From contig JAJBTR010000315.1 in NCBI GenBank assembly GCA_020860745.1, positions 1 through 5,055 on the forward strand: a stretch of DNA of 5,055 nt, written 5' to 3'. Below are positions 1-4,984 of the stretch, in pieces. Under the pieces are notes generated by a model that was not told the DNA's origin, made no database searches, and saw only the letters and a program-made list of their open reading frames with translations. The position numbers were made by a program, and so were the translations under genes. The stretch comes from Lachnospiraceae bacterium (GTDB lineage: Bacteria > Bacillota > Clostridia > Lachnospirales > Lachnospiraceae). Position 1 is the stretch's first letter, and each line of letters opens with the position of its first letter.

Positions 1-70
1 ATGTCTTGTCATGGGGTTTGGTCTTGGATAAAAAGTTCGTGAAACAACCCTGTTTTATGGGAGTCTCCAC

Positions 71-99
71 TAGGCATGGTTTTAAATTAATGGTATACT
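71..99 (+). promoter_or_regulatory. Putative extended -10 promoter for the small membrane protein gene
   Basis: A -10 hexamer TATACT (94-99) is preceded by TGG, giving an extended -10 (TGGTATACT). A 4/6 match to the -35 consensus, TAGGCA (71-76), lies exactly 17 bp upstream. Transcription would start near 106, leaving a leader of about 88 nt before the ATG at 194. This is seen by motif matching only; the extended -10 compensates for the weak -35. Confidence 0.5.
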
Positions 100-107
100 G
101 AAACCAT
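76..107. repeat. Inverted repeat over the promoter, operator-like
   Basis: ATGGTTT (76-82) and AAACCAT (101-107) are perfect 7-bp inverted arms separated by 18 bp. They flank the -10 element, and the right arm covers the expected start site. The position fits a repressor site for the small gene at 194, but the regulator is unknown and the arms differ in spacing from the MarR-type palindromes at 680-708. A chance repeat is possible. Confidence 0.3.
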
Positions 108-182
108 AGTATGTGTCATCGGAGCCTGGCAGCAGCCTGTGGATGGACAGATTTACCGGGCGAATGAAATATTTTGTGAGAT

Positions 183-187
183 GGAGG
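183..187 (+). promoter_or_regulatory. Ribosome binding site deciding the start at 194
   Basis: GGAGG is followed by 6 nt and then ATG at 194. It sets the start of the small membrane protein and rules against the longer in-frame readings from 113, 143 or 164. Confidence 0.65.
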
Positions 188-193
188 AACATC

Positions 194-331
194 ATGGAAA
201 AGGTTTATCAGAAAATGACTTACTCCGGAGCGTTCAGCGTGATCGGCGGCGTGTGCGCCATTATTATTGGATGTTTTGTGATTATATCCGGCGGTATGAT
301 GCTGAAGAACAGAAAGAAGATTTTGTTTTAA
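194..331 (+). CDS. Small single-span membrane protein, unknown function (45 aa)
   Basis: This short gene encodes 45 residues: a polar N-terminus (MEKVYQKMTYSG), one hydrophobic span at about residues 13-36 rich in Gly, Ile and Val, and a basic tail (KNRKK, 38-42). By the positive-inside rule the C-terminus should be cytoplasmic. The start at 194 is chosen because GGAGG lies at 183-187 with a 6-nt gap; in-frame starts at 113, 143 and 164 lack such a site. A promoter (71-99) lies upstream and a terminator-like hairpin (408-454) downstream, so it looks monocistronic. Small membrane proteins of this design (short polar head, Gly-rich span, LLKxK-like tail) are, from memory, common and unnamed in Lachnospiraceae; that was not checked. 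No function can be assigned. The good ribosome site, hydrophobic span and charged tail argue for a real gene, but its shortness leaves doubt. Confidence 0.65.
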   Translation: MEKVYQKMTYSGAFSVIGGVCAIIIGCFVIISGGMMLKNRKKILF

Positions 332-407
332 GATAAGTTGTTTTTCAAACACGGTCGGTTCGGGTTGGGCGTACCGGACGGCCGGATGCAGATTCAGACA
401 GAGAAGG

Positions 408-454
408 AAAAAGATATGCAGAGAACACAGGATGTGTTTTTTGCATATCTTTTT
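408..454 (+). terminator. Terminator-like hairpin after the small membrane protein gene
   Basis: AAAAAGATATGCA (408-420) is perfectly complementary to TGCATATCTTTTT (442-454), and pairing continues inward to 429/433. The result is a 22-bp stem with two G-U pairs and a 3-nt GGA loop. The 3' arm ends in five T and the 5' arm starts with five A, so it could terminate in both directions. The two G-U pairs become C-A mismatches when read from the minus strand, slightly favouring plus-strand RNA. It lies 76 nt after the stop of the 45-aa gene. Confidence 0.7.
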
Positions 455-455
455 G

Positions 456-619
456 CCTCATCAAAAAGTGCGTTTGTTTGAGGGAAAACGCTTTGTGAGA
501 GTGTCGCAGGGCATGATGCGTTTCCAGGCTGGCTGATCTATGAACAGTAATGTTTTGGTTACTTTTCACCCGCCAGCCACCCACACCGCTGAGTAGCTGC
601 GAGCCAGTTCTCGAAAAAG
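456..619. ncRNA. Candidate structured RNA or dispersed intergenic repeat (hypothesis)
   Basis: Complementary arms nest in order here. CTTT (491-494) pairs with AAAG (616-619), GAGAG (497-501) with TTCTC (608-612), TCGCAG (504-509) with CTGCGA (597-602), and GGCTGGC (527-533) with GCCAGCC (572-578). Inside these, TGAACAGTAA (541-550) pairs with TTACTTTTCA (559-568) with one mismatch and an 8-nt loop. A side hairpin lies at 456-491, where GCGTTT (470-475) pairs with AAACGC (486-491) or CCTCA (456-460) with TGAGG (479-483). This pattern suggests a folded RNA of about 130-165 nt or a palindromic intergenic repeat. The strand is open: the plus strand has no terminator after it, while a minus-strand transcript would end at the 408-454 hairpin but has only a weak -10 (TATATT at 649-644) and no good -35. 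No known RNA family is recognised. Short arms found by eye can arise by chance. Confidence 0.3.
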
Positions 620-633
620 ATGAAAAAAGAGGA

Positions 634-662
634 TTGACAAGCGAATATAAAAGTAGTAACAT
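634..662 (+). promoter_or_regulatory. Sigma-A-type promoter of the marR-ABC operon
   Basis: A perfect -35 TTGACA (634-639) is followed by a 17-bp spacer and a -10 TAACAT (657-662, 4/6 match). Transcription would begin near 669, giving a leader of about 57 nt that contains both operator palindromes. A-tracts at 614-618 and 623-628 precede the -35 and may help recruit RNA polymerase. Confidence 0.75.
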
Positions 663-679
663 ATGCTTGCTTTCGGACT

Positions 680-693
680 GTTTGAAATCAAAC
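680..693. promoter_or_regulatory. MarR-type operator, copy 1
   Basis: GTTTGA-AA-TCAAAC is a perfect 6-bp-arm palindrome. It sits at about +11 from the predicted start site, so a bound MarR dimer would block promoter escape. TTTGA-n-TCAAA dyads are known for some Firmicutes MarR proteins such as FabT. Binding by the product of the adjacent marR gene is inferred. Confidence 0.75.
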
Positions 694-694
694 T

Positions 695-708
695 GTTTGA
701 AATCAAAC
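695..708. promoter_or_regulatory. MarR-type operator, copy 2
   Basis: This is an identical copy of the 680-693 palindrome, 15 bp away centre to centre. The whole repeat unit is the 15-mer CTGTTTGAAATCAAA, present at 678-692 and 693-707. It ends 6 nt before the marR ribosome binding site, so occupancy or RNA folding here could also affect access to the leader. Confidence 0.75.
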
Positions 709-713
709 AAAAA

Positions 714-721
714 AGGAGGTG
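714..721 (+). promoter_or_regulatory. Ribosome binding site deciding the marR start
   Basis: AGGAGGTG is a near-ideal Shine-Dalgarno sequence placed 4 nt before the ATG at 726. It excludes the longer in-frame reading from 663, which would translate the operator repeats. Confidence 0.85.
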
Positions 722-725
722 CGGG

Positions 726-1178
726 ATGGAACGAATGGTCGGACATGAGGTTCACATGCTATCCAATCTGATCAGCCGGGTGATCGATAATTCGCCGGTG
801 CGGCTGCAGGTGGAGAATGTGACAGGAAATAATACCTGGATCATCGGCTTTATCGCGAAGCGGGGAGATCAGGATGTCTTTCAGAAGGATCTGGAGAAGC
901 ATTTCGGAATCACCCGTTCTACCGCTTCCAAGGTAGTGAGCCTGATGGTGAGAAAGGGATTGATTGAACGTCAGAGCGTGCCGGACGACGCCCGGCTGAA
1001 GAAGCTGGTGCTGACGGAGCAGGCCTGGGCGATTCTTGACCAGATGGATGCGGAATTCCATAAGGTTGAGGATACCCTGTGTGAGGGCTTCACCGAGGAA
1101 GAGATGGAACAGTTTTTTACCTGTATTCACAGAATGCAGGATAATATCATAAAAAAGGAAGGCAAATGGAATGATTAG
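726..1178 (+). CDS. MarR-family transcriptional regulator, likely autorepressor of the exporter operon
   Basis: This 150-residue protein has the usual MarR length. The winged helix-turn-helix is clear: QKDLEKHFGITRSTASKVVSLM (about 53-74) holds the DNA-reading helices, followed by VRKGLIERQ and a wing with DDARLKK (87-93) leading to the LVLTEQ strand (94-99). Helical segments at about 7-30 and 100-144 would form the dimer interface. The start at 726 follows a strong ribosome site; the ATG at 735 is too far from it. The stop overlaps the first ABC gene by 8 nt, giving one transcript and probable translational coupling. MarR proteins bind palindromes as dimers and release on ligand binding or oxidation. 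Two perfect palindromes in its own leader point to autorepression. Residues C119 and C133 are present, but redox sensing is not indicated by the sequence alone. The inducer is unknown. The family call is very secure; the regulatory target is inferred from context. Confidence 0.95.
   Translation: MERMVGHEVHMLSNLISRVIDNSPVRLQVENVTGNNTWIIGFIAKRGDQDVFQKDLEKHFGITRSTASKVVSLMVRKGLIERQSVPDDARLKKLVLTEQAWAILDQMDAEFHKVEDTLCEGFTEEEMEQFFTCIHRMQDNIIKKEGKWND
1155..1162 (+). promoter_or_regulatory. Ribosome binding site of the first ABC gene, inside marR
   Basis: AAGGAAGG lies within the last codons of marR, 8 nt before the ATG at 1171, and supports that start. Together with the ATGATTAG overlap it suggests coupled translation. 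Confidence 0.6.
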
Positions 1179-2928
1179 GAAACTGATGCGCTCCCTGCGG
1201 GAGTACAAGAGGGCCACGATTCTGGCGCCGGTCTTCGTCATTGTGGAAGTTGTGATGGAAATCCTGATTCCCTATGTGATGGCGAGTCTGATCGACGACG
1301 GTATTGAGGCCGGGAATATGTCAGTGGTCATAAAGCTGGGCGTGCTTCTGCTGGTATGCGCGTTTATCTCTCTGGCTTTTGGTGCACTGGCAGGCCGGGA
1401 GGCGGCTGTCTCATCAGCGGGACTGGCAAAGAATCTGAGAAAGGATATGTATGCGAAGGTGCAGGAGTATTCGTTCTCAAATATCGACCGTTTTTCAACG
1501 GCAAGTATTGTGACGCGTCTGACGACAGATGTGACGAATATACAGAACGCATTTATGATGGTAATCCGGACGGCTGTCCGCTGTCCGATTATGCTGATTG
1601 CCGCGCTGGTTGTGGTGTTTTCCATCAACCGGAAGATGGGGCTGATTTTTGTAATCGTAATTCCGATTATGGCGGTGGTTCTGGGTTTTATCAGTGTCTA
1701 TGTGCATCCGTATTTCAAGCGGGTGTTTAAGACTTACGACCGTTTAAATGAGGTGGTTCAGGAGAACCTGCACGGCATCCGTGTCGTGAAATCCTACATC
1801 CGTGAGGACCACGAGGAGAAAAAGTTTAAAAAGATTTCCGAGGCAATCTATAATGATTTCAGCCATGCGGAAAAGACGCTGGCATGCAATATGCCGGCGA
1901 TGATGACGGCAATCTATACCTGTATTATCCTGATTTCCTGGTTGGGTGCGAAAGCAATCGTTGCCAGCGGGAATACGGCGGGTGTTGTCGGCGGCATGAC
2001 GACCGGCGAGCTGACCAGTATGTTTACTTATGCGATGCAGATTCTGATGAGCCTGATGATGATTTCCATGATTATGGTTATGGTTGTGATGTCTGTCGCA
2101 TCCGGAAACCGTATCGTGGAGATCCTTGATGAGGAGAGCGATATCCAGAATAAGGAGAATCCTGTGATGGAGATCAAAGACGGGTCTATCACATTCGAGG
2201 ATGTCTGTTTTCGTTACTCGAAAGAGGCGGACCGGGATGTGCTTTCCCACATCAATATCGAGATTAAACCCGGTGAGCGGGTCGGCGTGCTCGGCGCGAC
2301 CGGTTCGGCGAAATCCAGTCTGGTGCAGCTGGTTCCCCGTTTATATGATGTGACGTCGGGACGCGTGACGGTCGGCGGCGTGGATGTCCGCGATTATGAC
2401 CTGGAGGTGCTGCGCGACGGCGTGGGCATGGTGCTCCAGAAGAATGTCCTGTTCTCCGGAACCATTAAGGAAAATATGCGGTGGGGCAATGAGGACGCGA
2501 CGGACGAAGAGATTATGGAGGCTTGTCGGCACGCACAGGCGGATGAGTTCATTCAGCGCATGCCGGATAAGTATGACACGTACATTGAGCAGGGCGGTAC
2601 GAACGTGTCCGGCGGACAGAGACAGCGTCTGTGTATCGCCAGGGCTCTGTTAAAGAAGCCGAAGATTCTGATCCTGGATGACTCGACCAGCGCTGTGGAT
2701 ACGAAGACGGATAAGCTGATCCGTCAATCCTTTGCGGAGGACATTCCGGATACGACAAAGTTTATCATCACTCAGCGTGTCGCGTCGATTGATGACGCAG
2801 ATAAGATCATTGTTCTGGACGATGGTAAAGTGGTTGCGGTCGGCAATCATGAGGAATTGCTGAAGACAAGCGATATTTATCGGGAGACCTTTGAATCTCA
2901 GCAGAAAGGTGGTGGTCTGGATGAATAA
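1171..2928 (+). CDS. Heterodimeric ABC exporter, degenerate-site subunit (BmrC/LmrC/TM287-like)
   Basis: This 585-residue half-transporter has an N-terminal transmembrane domain with six spans at about 16-38, 52-75, 132-152, 156-178, 240-263 and 283-310, then an ATPase domain from about 338. Visible motifs are A-loop Tyr349, Walker A GATGSAKSS (375-383), Q-loop Gln423, signature VSGGQ (479-483), Walker B ILILDD (499-504), D-loop SAVD (507-510) and the switch position Gln535. The catalytic Glu is Asp504 and the switch His is Gln, as in TM287-type subunits, and Walker A has Ala380 where Gly is canonical. Its own Walker motifs thus build the non-hydrolytic site, while its intact signature completes the hydrolytic site of the partner. 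The sixth span is unusually rich in Met (nine between 284 and 307). The protein acts in the cytoplasmic membrane as partner of the next gene; substrates of relatives include drugs, dyes and peptides, but the substrate here is unknown. The gene overlaps marR and the next gene by 8 nt each. Confidence 0.97.
   Translation: MIRKLMRSLREYKRATILAPVFVIVEVVMEILIPYVMASLIDDGIEAGNMSVVIKLGVLLLVCAFISLAFGALAGREAAVSSAGLAKNLRKDMYAKVQEYSFSNIDRFSTASIVTRLTTDVTNIQNAFMMVIRTAVRCPIMLIAALVVVFSINRKMGLIFVIVIPIMAVVLGFISVYVHPYFKRVFKTYDRLNEVVQENLHGIRVVKSYIREDHEEKKFKKISEAIYNDFSHAEKTLACNMPAMMTAIYTCIILISWLGAKAIVASGNTAGVVGGMTTGELTSMFTYAMQILMSLMMISMIMVMVVMSVASGNRIVEILDEESDIQNKENPVMEIKDGSITFEDVCFRYSKEADRDVLSHINIEIKPGERVGVLGATGSAKSSLVQLVPRLYDVTSGRVTVGGVDVRDYDLEVLRDGVGMVLQKNVLFSGTIKENMRWGNEDATDEEIMEACRHAQADEFIQRMPDKYDTYIEQGGTNVSGGQRQRLCIARALLKKPKILILDDSTSAVDTKTDKLIRQSFAEDIPDTTKFIITQRVASIDDADKIIVLDDGKVVAVGNHEELLKTSDIYRETFESQQKGGGLDE
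2906..2914 (+). promoter_or_regulatory. Ribosome binding site deciding the start of the second ABC gene
   Basis: AAGGTGGTG differs by one base from AAGGAGGTG and ends 6 nt before the ATG at 2921. It favours that start over the in-frame TTG at 2891, which would add ten residues (MNLSRKVVVW) and lacks a comparable site. Confidence 0.65.
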
Positions 2929-4819
2929 GAGAAAAGGAGCGAAAGATACCAGAGGAACGGCAGCGCGTCTGCTGAGTTACATTGGTCAATATAAAGTACG
3001 TTTCATCATCGTGATCTGCTGTATTGTCATGGCGGCGATCACAACGGCTCTGGCCAGCCTGTTTATCCAGTCTCTGATTGACGATTACATCATGCCGCTT
3101 GTTGCGTCAGACAATCCGGATTTTGCGGGATTGCTTCGCTATTTGCTCAGGATGGCGGCAATCTTCGCCTGCGGCGTTGTGGCGGCTTTGCTTTACAACC
3201 GTATTATGGTGACGATCGCGCAGGGCATTCTGAAAAAAATCAGGGACGAGATGTTCGAGCATATGCAGGGATTGCCGATCCGCTATTTTGACACACATAC
3301 ACACGGCGATCTGATGAGCCGCTACACGAACGATACCGACGCACTCCGCCAGATGATGACGCAGAGCATCCCCCAGGTGATGAATTCCTGTATCACGGTG
3401 GTTGTGGTATTTGTCTCCATGCTGACGGTCAGCCTGTGGCTGACGCTGGTGGTCATCGCGTTTGTATTTATTATCATGCTGGTGATCCGGAAAATTGCCG
3501 GCGGAAGCGCCCGGTATTTTATGAAACAGCAGATTGCACTTGGTAAGGAAAACGGCTTTATCGAAGAGATGATCAACGGCCAGAAGGTGATCAAGGTCTT
3601 TTGTCACGAAGAGCAGGCGAAAGAGGATTTTGACAAAGTAAACGATGAGCTCTGCGACAGTGCGACAAAAGCAAATACGTACGCTAACATCCTGATGCCG
3701 ATCATGAACAATATCGGATTTATCCTTTACGTGGTGATCGCCATTGTGGGCGGTTTCCTGGGAATCGCGGGCGTGAGAAATATCAGCCTGACCGGGATCG
3801 GCATTCTGACTCTCGGTGCGATCGTTTCTTTCCTGCAGCTCTCCCGGAGCTTTGTGAACCCTATTTCGCAGATCTCGAACCAGATTAACTTCATCGTCAT
3901 GGCTCTGGCCGGCGCGGAGCGTATCTTTGAATTGCTGGATGAGGAAGTGGAGCAGGACGGCGGCACAGTGACCATGGTTCGTGTCCGCTTTGATGAGGAT
4001 GGCAATATGGTGGAGTGCCCGGAGCGCACGAAGCACTGGGCCTGGAAAGTGCCGCAGGCAGATGGCAGCTTTAAGCTGGTTGAGATGAAAGGACATGTGG
4101 AATTTGACCATGTGGACTTCGGCTACAACCCGGAGAAGACGGTGCTACATGACATCACGCTGTATGCGCAGCCCGGCGAGAAAGTTGCACTGGTCGGTGC
4201 CACCGGCGCGGGTAAGACGACAATTACGAACCTGATCAACCGGTTTTATGATATCCAGAGAGGTTCCATCACTTACGATGGCATTGATATCGCCGATATT
4301 GAGAAGCCGTCGCTGCGCCGTTCCCTCGGCGTGGTACTGCAGGATGTCAACCTCTTTACCGGCACGGTGATGGACAATATCCGTTACGGCAAACTGGATG
4401 CGACGGATGAGGACTGTATTGCAGCCGCGAAACTGGCGAATGCGGATGGCTTTATCCGGATGCTGCCGCATGGTTATGATACTGTTCTGGAAGGGGACGG
4501 CAGCGGCCTGTCCCAGGGCCAGCGGCAGCTGATTTCCATCGCCCGGGCGGCGGTTGCCGACCCGCCGGTTATGATTCTGGATGAGGCGACATCCTCCATT
4601 GATACCCGTACCGAGGCCATCGTGCAGAGAGGTATGGATGCGCTGATGGATGGACGTACCGTGTTCGTGATTGCACACAGGTTGTCCACGATCATGAACT
4701 CCGATGTGATCATGGTGCTGGATCAGGGACGTATCATCGAGCGCGGCAACCACGACAAGCTGATCGAGGAGAAAGGAACGTACTACCAGTTGTATACCGG
4801 TGCGTTTGAGTTGGAGTAA
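2921..4819 (+). CDS. Heterodimeric ABC exporter, catalytic-site subunit (BmrD/LmrD/TM288-like)
   Basis: This 632-residue half-transporter starts at the ATG at 2921, which overlaps the end of the previous gene by 8 nt. Six spans lie at about 28-50, 71-95, 153-171, 172-190, 256-284 and 292-312, followed by an ATPase domain from about 392. Motifs are A-loop Tyr402, Walker A GATGAGKTT (426-434), Q-loop Gln474, signature LSQGQ (530-534, Gln for the third-position Gly), Walker B VMILDE (550-555) with catalytic Glu555, and switch His586 in AHRLST. The intact Walker B and His pair with the VSGGQ of the partner to form the hydrolysing site, while LSQGQ faces the degenerate Walker motifs of the partner. 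This reciprocal pattern is the hallmark of TM287/288, LmrCD and BmrCD. An insert of about 30-45 residues (about 347-390) with the motif HWAWK (372-376) separates the last span from the ATPase domain and is absent from the partner. It is probably an exporter of a toxic or amphipathic compound; the substrate is not predictable. Confidence 0.97.
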   Translation: MNKRKGAKDTRGTAARLLSYIGQYKVRFIIVICCIVMAAITTALASLFIQSLIDDYIMPLVASDNPDFAGLLRYLLRMAAIFACGVVAALLYNRIMVTIAQGILKKIRDEMFEHMQGLPIRYFDTHTHGDLMSRYTNDTDALRQMMTQSIPQVMNSCITVVVVFVSMLTVSLWLTLVVIAFVFIIMLVIRKIAGGSARYFMKQQIALGKENGFIEEMINGQKVIKVFCHEEQAKEDFDKVNDELCDSATKANTYANILMPIMNNIGFILYVVIAIVGGFLGIAGVRNISLTGIGILTLGAIVSFLQLSRSFVNPISQISNQINFIVMALAGAERIFELLDEEVEQDGGTVTMVRVRFDEDGNMVECPERTKHWAWKVPQADGSFKLVEMKGHVEFDHVDFGYNPEKTVLHDITLYAQPGEKVALVGATGAGKTTITNLINRFYDIQRGSITYDGIDIADIEKPSLRRSLGVVLQDVNLFTGTVMDNIRYGKLDATDEDCIAAAKLANADGFIRMLPHGYDTVLEGDGSGLSQGQRQLISIARAAVADPPVMILDEATSSIDTRTEAIVQRGMDALMDGRTVFVIAHRLSTIMNSDVIMVLDQGRIIERGNHDKLIEEKGTYYQLYTGAFELE

Positions 4820-4891
4820 GCATTGTGAAAAACGAATGGGGCTGCAGATGTGAAAGATTTCTTTGCTGCCTGAGATAATTAAAATTAGTAA

Positions 4892-4954
4892 CCCCTCTGT
4901 TCATTTTCCTTGAAATCGAAAAGTTATTGATTTTGAGGCAAATGAACAGAGGGG
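4892..4954 (+). terminator. Long hairpin ending the exporter operon
   Basis: CCCCTCTGTTCATTT (4892-4906) is perfectly complementary to AAATGAACAGAGGGG (4940-4954). After one mismatch (4907/4939), 12 more pairs follow (4908-4919 with 4927-4938, three of them G-U), closing a 7-nt loop at 4920-4926. A moderately T-rich tail (CTTATTATTT) follows, and an A-rich run precedes it. It lies 72 nt after the last stop and would end the operon. All three G-U pairs become A-C or C-A mismatches on the other strand, so plus-strand RNA folds better. The stem is longer than a typical terminator, so a small palindromic repeat serving as terminator is an alternative. Confidence 0.75.
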
Positions 4955-4984
4955 CTTATTATTTGTCGTGTGTGCGCTTATGAT

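Larger units (their letters stand above)
332..633. other. Non-coding stretch between the small gene and the marR promoter
   Basis: No convincing gene is seen on either strand in this stretch. Open frames here lack a ribosome binding site and look like chance readings; the largest, on the minus strand over 345-755, runs across the marR promoter, operators and start codon. The stretch contains the strong hairpin at 408-454, a set of nested complementary arms at about 456-619, and two A-tracts (614-618, 623-628) about one helical turn apart directly upstream of the marR -35, which could act as an UP-like element. Confidence 0.7.

Noticed and set aside
194..454. The small gene plus hairpin as a bmrB-like leader peptide and attenuator for the exporter
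   Set aside because: In Bacillus subtilis a leader peptide and attenuator precede bmrCD. Here the hairpin is followed by about 180 nt, a separate promoter and a marR gene, and the small protein is a membrane span rather than a typical leader peptide.
491..619. An integron attC site as the explanation of the nested arms
   Set aside because: The core GTTRRRY and RYYYAAC ends expected of attC sites are not seen at the ends of the arms, and no integrase or cassette genes are nearby.
663..725. A longer marR reading that starts at 663
   Set aside because: The 21 extra codons are translated operator repeats (LFEIK twice) and lie before the strong ribosome site at 714-721. The predicted transcript begins near 669, after this start.
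345..755. A 136-codon minus-strand open frame upstream of and into marR
   Set aside because: It crosses the marR promoter, both operators, the ribosome site and the marR start, has no ribosome site of its own, and its translation is low-complexity without a recognisable domain. The hairpin structure of the region explains the sequence better.
2891..2920. A TTG start for the second ABC gene at 2891
   Set aside because: The ATG at 2921 has a near-consensus ribosome site and the same 8-nt overlap geometry as the other junction.
3107..4111. A 334-codon minus-strand open frame inside the second ABC gene
   Set aside because: It is a shadow of the real gene, rich in His, Asp and Arg as expected for the antisense of this coding sequence, with no domain and no plausible start signal.
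4909..4920. A 10/12 match to the MarR operator core (CTTGAAATCGAA) inside the downstream terminator hairpin
   Set aside because: The two mismatches break the dyad, and the site is after the operon's last gene, where repression is unlikely. Probably chance in an AT-rich stem.
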